Assembly (NCBI GenBank): GCA_017591395.1
Contig: WEDG01005183.1
Span: forward strand, 33,212-97,211
Direction of reading: 5' to 3'
Length of the DNA stretch: 64,000 nt
From: Schistocephalus solidus
Lineage: Eukaryota > Platyhelminthes > Cestoda > Diphyllobothriidea > Diphyllobothriidae
The stretch's first letter is position 1; each line of letters begins with the position of its first letter. The notes under the pieces were generated by a model, which saw nothing but the letters and a program-made list of their open reading frames with translations, was not told the origin of the DNA and made no database searches. The position numbers were made by a program, and so were the translations under genes. Positions 55,129-64,000 of the stretch are shown here, piece after piece.

Positions 55129-57646
55129 ATCAATTGGACTAATAAGTTACACTTTGCATAAATGTGGTTAAAATTGTGCTCGGTTTGTCGTTTTTTATTA
55201 AATGTTTGAAATCAACTGCCAGTTTAGCCTATTTAAGTATACTCTTGTAAATTATTAACCCACTATTTCTATTAAGTAAACAAAAATTCCGTCTACTAGC
55301 TTACGATGTCCCGCAAGCGACTCGCAAAAAGACGAAAGGTTGCAGCTTCCCCTCCATCCTTGAGTAATAGAGTAATGGAAGGGGAACTATCTAGCGTATG
55401 CGAGACTTCGCAGCCCTCTGTAGATATTGTCAACTCTAAAATCCCTTTGGTAACTCTGGAACCTCTTGATCCTCTGATTGCCCAAGCCTATACCTGATCC
55501 GGCGTTAATCGATCGTCGTCTGTCGAAATATTAGATTTTTTGCTTAAAGGAACTATAACCAATGCCTCTGACACAGTTTTCCAACAGGCTTTTCAAGTCA
55601 TTGGGATAATTAGCTCCGAAACCGAAGAACGGATAAGACGCAAGCATAATTTTATACTGCGTAATATTCCCAGTTACATATCTGCTTTCGACGGCGCGCG
55701 TTTGTTTCTGGAAAGCAGTGGCTTGGGATTCCGAGTCGCGTATGCTAAACGACTCCACTCGCTCAGTCGTAATGCCCCCATATTAGTCACGCTCTTTTCC
55801 TTGATAGAAGTTGACTTCATACTCTCTAGGAAGGAGATAAGTAGATAATTTTGTCGAAAATGGCATTCCTCGGTTTCCCCTGACCTCAACCCAATGCAGA
55901 GAAAACTGAAAATTTTTAAATAGTCGACAAGTAACAGAGAAATGACTACCGCTGTTGCCATGCTGAACAACTCGCCTCCAATTTCATCTACGGTTTCGCC
56001 ATCTGAATCCTCAGCTAACACTGCACGGAAACCGACCTTGATTAATCTTTTGGGATCCCAAGAAAACAGTACTTCCTTTTTTTCGTTCTCAAGACGGCAG
56101 TACTCCTCCTATTACCATACACATACCAAGTTTACCAGTTACTCCTGGTAAAGCAACGCAGATTTCTTGCTCAAAGAAAAGTCTGGCTAAAGTCTCAACC
56201 ACTCGAAAACCGCAAAAAATTATCCTGTCCATGACAACTACTCCGTTACGATCGCCTATTTCTCCCCAAAACATCCCCATCCCAACAACATCGTATTTAC
56301 AGCTATCACTCAGACCTCATACTGAGGCTGATAAACGAAACATACAAGCATTCTCGGCCAAAAATAGTGCTTCTGTGCCACTCACAACAGTGCATCCCCC
56401 ACCCCGCAGCCAATTTTCTCTACGGTCGTTTCCCCAGTTGTCTCTCAATACAAAGGGTCCTGCTGGACTACTAGACTCACCTGACCTTCTGTGTCACCTT
56501 AATAGTAATACTTTGCAGTATCCTGTCCAGGGATTACCCGGTCATGCCCCGAAAGCTAGCAGTTGTGCTCAGTTCCCCTGTCTGTTATTTGCACCTCCAT
56601 ATTTTACTCTCCTTCACCCATATCAGGCGTGTATGATCCCACCTTTTTTAAAGTACAGGGCGGGAGCACCCGCCCTCTATGTTCCGTGGCCCGCGAACCA
56701 CTGGATGAATTAGCCGCTTTCCCTAAAAAACAACCACCTTGCCCACTTTAACTGTTCGTTCTAAATGCCAGATCCTAGATCAATAAAATGCCCCTGCTTC
56801 AGACTCTAGTCTTTGTCCACTGTCCAGATATCGTTATAGTAACTGAAACATGGGCAACACCTTCCGTAGCCGACCCCGAACTCTCTCTTTTAGGTTATAC
56901 TTGTACTCAAAATGATTGCCGTGACAGTCGTGGTGGAGGAAGCCGTATCTTTATTAAACAAGCGCTGGCATTTCGGACCTTAGATCATCCACAATTTACT
57001 GCGGTTGACGAGAGCTGCTGGCTTCAAATAACCTTAAAAAAATAGGAACTCTTTACTCATTGGCTGTGTCTATTGCCCGCCCAATACCAGTGAGGATTTC
57101 GATCTTTGTCTCTCACAAGCATTCCATGCCGCAGTTGACTTAAATTTGAAGTATTGCTTAATTGCAAGTGATTTCAACCTTCCTGAAATTCGCAGGTTTC
57201 CGGTCCCCTCCGGCCCCATAAAGTTCGAGGACTTTCTCGAGGCCGTAGATATTGGCATGTGGACCCAGGTTGTTGACTTCCCTACCCGAGGATCAAGCAT
57301 ACTTGATCTAATCTTCTGCAGAGGTTGCCTGCCTTTGACAGTGTCATCATAAGCCCACTTGGGAGCTCAGCCCATGATATCGTTGTTTCTACACTACAAC
57401 TCGAAACCGATGGAACGCTTTCCAAAAAATATAGATTTTTCTTTGATTTTCCATAAGCGCTTTCGACAAAATTATTGATACATCTTAACTCCCACGACTG
57501 GTCTAATTTCTTTGTGTAAGGATGTGAAAACCTGTACCGGTATGCTTTATGAAGTTTTAGATGCACTTATTTCTCGTTTTGTTCCCCGTAAAAAAATTAA
57601 TTAACGTCACGGATGAGGTTTATCTCCCTTATCTTTTCGCCGTAGG

Positions 57647-59581
57647 TTGCGAAAACTCTCTCGTCAATTCCATTTGCAAAACGACATTTCCGTTCTGCCC
57701 TTGATTTACCGTATTTTTGTGCAGGCCAAGAGGATAACCGAAGAAAAACGGCTAGCCGAAGAGGTCAAATATGTCGAAAACCGTTCGTTAAATGTAGCGA
57801 AACTATTTTCACGCGCAATAAGAACCCATAATAAAACATGGCATCCCGTACTACTGGACTCCATTGGCAATCCTGTAGTTGATGACAAATTGACAGCTGA
57901 TAGTTTTAACGTTTTCTTGTCCAGAACATTTATTGAAAATTCGACCGCTCCCCGTCCGCCCATCCAGGTTTGGACCGGTGCCGTCCTCGAAACCATAACT
58001 TTTACCCTCTGGGACGTAACCGTAGCCATTCGACGTTTTCGTCAATCTTATAGTCCTGGACCAGATGGCGTACCGATCAGTATTATAAAGGCCGATGCTA
58101 ATGATATTTTCCCGTCACTTCTATGTAAGGTATTTAATCTAGCTCTTGAAAGTGAAGCCTTTCCCAGTTTATGGAAGGAATCACACATTCTACCTATCCC
58201 CAAGCACGGTCAATCTACATCATTTGAAGATTTTCGGCCAATCAACACACTGTGCGCAGCTTAGAAAATCCTGGAGACCTTGATCAAATATAAGATGATG
58301 TATCATTTAACTGAGAATAACCTATTGAGTGCAGCCCAGCATGGGTTCCTCAAAACAAGGTCTTGTGACACATGTCAGCTCTCTTTCTTTGATCATGTTC
58401 TACAATCTAGGGATAATGGCTTTGCACTTTACATAGTCTATTTCGATTTCACCAAGGCCTTCGATCGTGTTGACCATGCCCTTCTTCTACTGAAACTCTC
58501 CTCTTTCGGTATATGTGGTAAACTTCTGAGCTTGATATCTTCTTACCTGAGCTCTCGTACACAACATGTTAAGATCTCCAATGCTATCTCAAACTCGGCA
58601 CGTGTGAGGAGTGGAGTTATTCAGGGTAGTGTGCTAGGCCCGCTTTTATTTTGTCTTTTTGCCAATGATGTGCCAGATTTATTTCGAAATGGTAGGCCCT
58701 TTATTTATGCCGACGATGTAAAAGTTGCCTATCGATACAAGCCGGAAGATCACGACAACGCGCTTTATCTATTAAAAAATGATCTCGAGGCCTTTGCCCA
58801 GTGGTGCTGCACATGGCGCCTTTCCCTTTCTTGGCACCAATTTTCCGTTATGGTTGTCGGTGACAACCATCAGCCTCATCTAAGCATAGATGGCAACGAT
58901 ATAAATGTACCTGGCGTTGTTAAGGACCTGGGCATATCATATTCCAACGGTCTCAATCTTTCAGAGCATTGCGCCCTGATTGTCTCTAAAGCAGGCAGAA
59001 ATGCCGGGTTTATCCTCTGAAATTTTAAAACTATTGATATAAGAGTCCGCCTTTATAAAATGTACGTTAAACCTGGCCTGGAATACTGCTCGTTTCTATT
59101 AAGCCTTCTGCGCGCTAGCGTACGGAAGAAAATAGAATCGGTCCAACACTTCTTCACGAAAAGAATTTCATCGTTGGAGCACCGTAATCTGTCGTATCAA
59201 GAACGCTGTGGGCTTGTAAACATTGATCCCTTATGGTTTCGCCGAGTGCAGAAGGAACTCTTTTTGCTGTTTAAGCTTTTGAATAGTCGAACATTTAATC
59301 CTCTTACCACTGTGAGGCAGCTTGACCATCATCGGTGCAGCAGTTATCGCAATGTCTTTTTATTTCTTCCATTAGCTCGCACAGTTAAGTATCGACGGTT
59401 ATTTTCGGTAAACGCCATGGCCATGTGGAATAAACTTCCCCATAATATAAAAATCCAGCGGAGTTATTCTTTGTATAAGATAACTATTACTAGTTTTTTG
59501 CATTCAGAACAGTTTCCAAGAATTCTGGGCACCGACACGGTAGAATCTGTTTTCCTGTCCGACGGACTGCGCGGCATCTGA
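57647..59581 (+). pseudogene. J2 reverse transcriptase and C-terminal domain, two in-frame stops
   Basis: A single frame of about 645 codons. RT-0 helix AKRITEEKRLAEEV; SPGPDGVPISII (about 58,055); HILPIPKHGQSTSFEDFRPINTL; TAG; LLSAAQHGFLKTRSCDTCQL; YIVYFDFTKAFDRVDHA (first catalytic Asp); GVIQGSVLGPLLFCLFANDVP; IYADDVKVAYRY (catalytic pair, 58,706-58,720); WCCTWRLSLSW; TGA at 59,018; then the C-terminal domain MYVKPGLEYCSFLLSLL ... SVNAMAMWNKLPHNIK. Catalytic residues are intact; only two nonsense codons separate it from an open frame. Confidence 0.9.
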
Positions 59582-59770
59582 ACCCGATCCCAGGTGTTAC
59601 CTTGAGAGATACGGCACCGTCTCTGCAGCCTGCACCCACTGACTTCTTCCGCAGACAGTGAGCAACCGTACACGGATGCTTTCTTGCCTGGGGCAAAGAC
59701 AGAGAGACTGCATACAGACTGCAATTGTGTTAACCCTTCCCTGATCTGAATTGCTATCATCCTTACAGGC

Positions 59771-59849
59771 GGCAGTTTTACTCCTGAATAACATAAAGCT
59801 AGAAAAAACATTTATAATGATATATATTCAGGAGTTTTTTTTCACTGCC
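59771..59849 (+). promoter_or_regulatory. ENE-like U-loop stem, J2 copy
   Basis: GGCAGT, UUUA, CTCCTGAATA, loop with an A6 tract, TATTCAGGAG, U8-C, ACTGCC. The inner stem is a perfect 10 bp and the outer stem a perfect 6 bp. The 5' U run is shorter than in H and G. Confidence 0.7.
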
Positions 59850-59933
59850 AGCCTCTACCCACTGAATATTTCATCTGACAATGCCTGTAAACCAGCATTA
59901 AATACAACTATTATTAACTATTATTATTATTAT

Positions 59934-60884
59934 TGGCCAAATATGCACTTTCCAGAGTACTTCTTCCTCACCTGAGGTGATTACGTGAACACCTGAGGAA
60001 GGTGGAGGATGGGTCTGATGACCACGTTGTTGCCCCCAGTTCCCACGTCGAGGAGACTGTGGAGAGCCTCACCAAGGAGAGATCAGCTGTGGAGGGCCAC
60101 GCCAAGGAGTTTGGGGTGGTGGAGAGCCACGCCAAGGAGGAGTGGGCTGAGGAGGGCCCCACTGCCATTGAGCCGTTTGTGTGCCAATGTCGCGGCTCTG
60201 TCGCTGTCTCATAGCGAAGACATCGACTAGAGAGTCCTGTATGACGGCAGGAGCTTGGTGACACCCAAAGGATGATGGGGAGGAGACTTGGACCAAGGGA
60301 TAGGCCACATAAATGGCCTCCACTCGCCGAGCAATATCGAGGGCAACCTTGATGCTGCTGGTGGGGGGGGGGGTCGCGGAGGAATTGCTGCCTGATCTCT
60401 GGGAGAGAGATCCTGTCGACGAAGTTCTCCAAAATCCTGGCCTCGAGTTAGGTGAAGGACTCGTTTGGGTATGCTTTACAGGCCAGGACACGAATATGTC
60501 ACTGGAAGTCCACAGCAGACTCGCTCGCGTGTTTTTGACGGCTTTTGAGGGCGGCACGGGCAACCCAGGGCATCGACGACCGTCCGAACTCGCGCCGCAG
60601 ACGCTCGAAGATTGTCGCGGGGTGAGCGACGCTGTAAGGTTGGCAGCCCTGGCCACTGTGTACACTTCGTTGTCTAACCATCCCAGGATGGCGGCTGGGC
60701 GGACACCTTTGTCTACGGCCTACAGGTAAACTTTTCATTCTGTCCTCCCACAAGTCATAGTCTCATACACCGTCAGCTTATCTGGCTTAGGTGGACGGCT
60801 CCAGAGCTTGAAACTCGCTCCATCGCCTGACTAGCCTAGTTATCAGATCGTTCGGACATTTAAAATCCACCACTGCCACCAAAA
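59934..60884 (-). pseudogene. Gypsy N gag
   Basis: Minus strand, in shifting frames: FKLWSRPPKP and a YETM--GR segment (about 60,805-60,745), then VDKGVRPAAILGWLDNEVYTV and ARAANLTASLTP, ATIFERLRREFG (about 60,625-60,590), SRQKHASESAVDFQ-IRVLACKAYPNESFT (about 60,530-60,455), LENFVDRI, EIRQQFLRDPPP (about 60,395), SIKVALDIARRVEAIYVA, and a C-terminal GNWGQQRGHQTHPPP stretch to 59,970. The order and wording are those of a Ty3/gypsy capsid domain. I see no zinc knuckle before J2 cuts in. At least four frameshifts. Confidence 0.8.
60867..60881 (-). promoter_or_regulatory. Primer-binding site of gypsy N
   Basis: TGGTGGCAGTGGTGG on the minus strand, 3 nt after the LTR end. The opening TGG is the complement of the universal tRNA CCA end. 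I cannot name the primer tRNA with confidence. Confidence 0.65.
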
Positions 60885-61384
60885 TGTAAAAGGCCCGTAT
60901 TAGAATGCACAACGAAGCCAAATTAATGACGCCCAAGTAGAACAAGACAGTTGGTAAGGCGAAGAATTTAGGGATTATTTTGTAACTAGGAGTTGGTTTT
61001 CTATTGGGGCTTGGTCCTGCGAGGATCCTTTGGTGGGGATTGGCTGTCCGGGGAAATCTTTGGGATGTCCGTGGGAGAAGGAAGGGTGATGGTTGGAGGG
61101 AGCGTCAGAGCGCGGTCTCCGGTCCCAAAGTGATGAGCATCAATTCTCGCTTGGTATTTATGTCGTGTTCTCCAGACGATTTGATAGGTTTGCATAGAAT
61201 AGACCAATGGGTATGCGTAAATCATACATTGTAGATCGAAAAGAGCCAATAGGATTATCAGTAAAGTTTTTATGGACTTCCGGGCTTGATTGGTAGTTAC
61301 GACGGTGTCGGTATCTGGCGCTAGTAATCTGCTAGTAATCTGAGCTACTAGAAAAAATTGAGAACCGTTGATTCCATCTTTACA
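60885..61384 (-). repeat. 5' LTR of gypsy N, 500 bp
   Basis: On the element strand the repeat begins TGTAAAG (61,384) and ends CTTTTACA (60,885), giving TG...CA ends inside a short inverted repeat. It is followed by TTT and the primer-binding site. An ATAAATA TATA-like box is at 61,161-61,155. The 3' partner LTR was not found, so the outer boundary rests only on the terminal inverted repeat. Confidence 0.65.
61155..61161 (-). promoter_or_regulatory. TATA-like box in the gypsy N LTR
   Basis: ATAAATA in the middle of the LTR on the element strand, about 270 nt before the LTR end. A plausible U3/R promoter; not proven. Confidence 0.4.
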
Positions 61385-62249
61385 GGGTCTGCCGACTAAT
61401 TAGAGTTAGTGGACTGATTGCTAAAAAAGGTGAAATAAGATTAGAAACAGGAAGAGTTCGACGGATAGAAACTTTCAATGCAGTCCTACAGTCTTTATAT
61501 TTGTGTAATATAACATAGTGTTTATTATGTTTGATCTAGCTTTATAAAACAGCTAGAACCATTCGTTTCATAAAAGACAATATAAAATTTTAGGCGTGCA
61601 GCTTGTTGCGCATTCAAATTACGTAGAGCATAAATGATGTCAAAAAAACGGAATAACTGTACTACTAACAGACTGAGATAAAAACAATATTTTTGCAGGT
61701 TAGTTTTAAAAAGCAGACTGTTTAAAAATCATAAAAATTATATATAAAAATAAAGGCGCTATCAAAAACATTTGAAAATGTCATTATCATAAAATCTTTT
61801 TCATGAAAGTTTTAACAATAGAATCAAAAGCTGCTTTTTAGATAATGGGTTTATAAATCATTAAATTGAGGCACTTGAGCATAGCCAGAGGATAGTTATC
61901 TATGAGTCTTGTGGGTCACTAACCACCAGCTAAAGCTTACCCATATCCAGATGGTGTATTTGATGATTAAATTCTTAATCTCTATATGTGCATTGTAGGT
62001 CTTCAAATGGCTACTCGTGGGGCTTCTGACCTGAAATAGCTATCGCCGTCATCGGAAGTGCACGGAAAGTACGTTTGGATTTTGCCTGACTTCTAGGAGC
62101 ACATACGGTAGCTCATCGGGAGGAATCAGAATTGAAGTAGCTAGTGCGGATATTAACCGCCACGTTGTAAAACGCGTGATTCCCGAAGTTGGCGTTATCA
62201 GAGCCCTTTCGGTCCGAATTCTATGTTAAAGAACTGAGTTGAAAAATGT
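61385..62249. other. No recognisable gene
   Basis: AT-rich DNA outside the gypsy LTR. Part may be the 3' UTR of minus-strand LINE P to the right. I see no U-loop stem or CR1 hairpin here. Confidence 0.4.
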
Positions 62250-64000
62250 CCTATCTTATTCCAAAATAGATGTGTGGTATTATTAAACAGATATTGTTTG
62301 ATTTTTATTTTAAATTATAGTAGAATTCGAAAATTTCTAATAGAACTTGGCAGGACATTCTATATTGTCGCGTATCTTATGGAATAGAAGTTGGATCGTT
62401 GGGTCTTTTTGAAATTTAGGAATTTTTATAATATTTTCATAATTTCTAGTGTCTCGGGACCGTTTTCATTTGTTAGTATATTCATTCTGAGAATATCTTG
62501 GTCGTGTGTGATTTTGAATAGAAAAGTGAGACCATGTTTGAGTCTTCTGATCAGATGGTTTGAAGACCATATCTATTATATGGTTCCATGCATGAGCCTG
62601 GATGCCATCAGAATTTTGGATAGGATCTGGTAAAGCATCGTTAAATGGCTTTTAGTTTCTTTCGGCCATCTGATGGCATTATGCCAAAGAGAGTGAGCAG
62701 TAACCCAGGAGGGGTAAACGTACATTTTATATAGTTTTGTCTTTAGGGCAGGTGAGGAGACATTTTTACAAATAAATCCGCATAGTCTAGTGGCTTTTGG
62801 TGATATTTGTTTAACGTGGGGATATAAATCAAGAGTATTTGCATAGCTTAGACCTAAGTCTTTTATGATGTTTTCTCGGTTATTTCCTGATTATTGAAAA
62901 TTATGGGAGGAAGTTTTTGGACCAAAATCAGGAGATGACATTTTACTTGGAGAGAATGGCATTTTACCATAGAAATTTACTTCATTCGCTTGGTTTTTCC
63001 AGATCATTTCAATCGTTCTATGCATACTGGCAACTGTATGCTTGTTATATCACATATGCAAAAGTTTTTAAGTCGTCCGCATATAAAGCATGTTTGAGCT
63101 AACGTTGATATAGAGGATAAGTCGTGAATATATATAAAAGAAATAGGAGGGGGCCTAGGATGGTCCTAGAAATACTCCACTACTAATAGGAGATGGTTAT
63201 GAGACCACGTTTCGAATTTGTACTACCTGATATCGGTTTTGAAGGTAAGATTTTTTAGAAAGTCCGAGAAGAGGAGACACAATCCATGACTTATTAGCCT
63301 CACTAGAAGCGTCTGATGGGGACTTTGTCGAGGCAGCTGAACCCAGAAAGTATATCAGCCGCTATCGTGTTTCCCGTCTATGTCTACTGCAGAAACAAAT
63401 TCAAAGGAAAGGTGTGATGCAGGACAACTTGTGCCTTAGCAAGTAGAAAGCGTGTTGAGAGGAAGATTATGAGGTTAGCATTTGTTAGATAGTTTAGCAT
63501 TTGGTTCAGAGTATCTAGGATTTTGCTATTACCGCTGTTCAGTGGAACACTTCACGATTAGCTGTGTTTATCAGATCGGTTCCCGTTTTTCAAAGTGTGT
63601 GTAATGCTGAGAGTATTTCCGGATTTCTGGATACATAACATTCGATTGGAGTAAGGAGAATAGCTAGACAGCAGTATTGGAGCATGTGTCGCATGCTTTC
63701 GATGTATGCAAACAGGTGGGATTTTATCCGTTCCATAAGAGGTGGGAATTAAGAAAGTTGTCTGATAAGCTTTTTGACGGTCTCTTCGCTAAAAGACAGA
63801 TCCTCGTGAGTGCAAATGCTGTCATATCTGTTGGTTGGAGTCATCGTCCTCCTCCAGCTGAATGAGTTGGCTGAGAAGTACTTATTGAATAAATTTGCTA
63901 TTTGGTTTTCGTCCGTTAGTACTTGTACTGCGTCCTCAATAATGAGGTTAGACTTGGTTTTCGATATGTGTTCATTTGTTTCCGAAGATCTGGGCTGTTT
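62250..64000 (-). mobile_element. LINE P (G/H-like), partial, runs off the right edge
   Basis: Minus strand from the right edge: VLTDENQIANLFNKYFSA with SWRR (about 63,935-63,845), AVSSGVF-GPS-like RT-4 remnant with PLLFLLYIHDL in mixed frames (about 63,190-63,115), YADDLKTFAYV (YADD at 63,083-63,072), then IIKDLGLSYANTLDLYPHVKQISPKATRLCGFI (about 62,865-62,770) and KMYVYPSW (about 62,735). It matches the palm-thumb order of families G and H but is more diverged and heavily broken. The left boundary is approximate. Confidence 0.75.

Larger units (their letters stand above)
55129..59933 (+). mobile_element. LINE J2 (family J), essentially full length, inside gypsy N
   Basis: A 4.8-kb element with 5' UTR (55,129-55,305), ORF1 (from 55,306), ORF2 and a complete 3' UTR with U-loop stem and (ATT)n tail, flanked by a 10-bp duplication. 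ORF1: basic start SRKRLAKRRK, then a CTD with ERIRRKHNFILRNIPSYISA and RVAYAKRLHSLSRNAP. A Pro/Ser-rich linker follows at 56,230-56,700. ORF2 endonuclease from 56,755: LFVLNARS, IVIVTETWA, RGGGSRIF, then ASDFNLPEI (57,165) and ILDLIFCRG. RT and C-terminal domain, 57,647-59,581, lie in one frame broken only by a TAG (58,262-58,264) and a TGA (59,018-59,020). Best-preserved J copy. Confidence 0.92.
44560..61384 (-). mobile_element. Ty3/gypsy element N in three pieces, 5' LTR to integrase
   Basis: A single minus-strand LTR retrotransposon separated into 61,384-59,934 (LTR, primer site, gag), 55,128-52,001 (protease, RT, RNase H, integrase) and 44,815-44,560 (integrase C-terminus, chromodomain-free GPY-type end). 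Protein order is continuous across both gaps: gag tail to protease across J2, and DRLAH to CPYDVGDVVWLREH across the G2/H3 block. The 3' LTR is not found; LINE H2 lies where it should be. Protease VDSGAG follows a stop; pol carries two single-base frameshifts. Otherwise the coding is well preserved, so the element is moderately young. Confidence 0.88.

Noticed and set aside
59968..60729. Several long overlapping frames on both strands around gag
   Set aside because: The plus-strand frames and one minus-strand frame are shadows of the decayed gypsy gag; only the pieces matching a capsid domain were kept.
1..64000. CRISPR arrays, operons, prokaryotic phage or plasmid modules
   Set aside because: No regularly spaced repeats of CRISPR type and no prokaryotic gene arrangement; L12 with spliceosomal introns and LINEs make the DNA eukaryotic.

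Overview
This is eukaryotic nuclear DNA, most likely from a flatworm and possibly a diphyllobothriidean tapeworm. One ordinary gene is certain: ribosomal protein L12 at 13.7-14.3 kb on the minus strand, split by two tiny introns of 32 and 36 nt. The flatworm assignment rests on those introns, on the density of CR1-like non-LTR retrotransposons, and on an RTE-type endonuclease fragment that resembles copies I recall from tapeworm genomes. It is a judgement from memory, not a database match. A second real exon is probably the proline-rich terminal exon at 354-821.

Layout. 0-14.6 kb: gene-bearing or intergenic DNA with old decayed transposons (two tRNA-like SINE heads at about 1.1-1.3 kb, a Ty3/gypsy pol relic at 2.7-4.75 kb, a DD37D-type Tc1/mariner relic at 4.78-5.8 kb, an RTE endonuclease relic at 9.3-10.1 kb) and long stretches where I see nothing. 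From 14.6 kb to the right edge the window is almost solid retrotransposon, with many insertions inside insertions.

The LINE copies fall into working families named here for convenience. A, B, C, F and M have an FADD-type reverse transcriptase; the copies of A, B, C and F that keep their 3' end finish in a shared hairpin plus short tandem repeats. G, H and J have longer 3' UTRs. Q, K and P are partial copies. Element B (14.63-21.79 kb) is split by a family A copy (15,710-19,033). A divergent A/G chimera 'D' on the minus strand is split by family A copy E. H copy H1 (29.76-33.2 kb) holds three insertions: F, I (family J), and a 59-bp piece of C.

From 44.2 to 61.4 kb one minus-strand Ty3/gypsy element is spread over 17 kb. 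Its 500-bp 5' LTR, primer-binding site and gag lie at 61.4-59.9 kb. Family J element J2 (55.13-59.93 kb) follows, then protease-RT-RNase H-integrase (55.1-52.0 kb). A G2+H3 block (44.82-52.0 kb) comes next, and the integrase C-terminus is at 44.82-44.56 kb.

The most interesting signal is an RNA structure in the 3' UTRs of families G, H and J, seen in seven copies. Two short GC-containing stems flank a symmetric U-rich internal loop (U4-U7 on each side). This is the architecture of ENE elements, the triple-helix stability elements that clamp poly(A). No reverse transcriptase here is fully intact as read; some frame breaks are homopolymer-length differences and may be sequencing errors.
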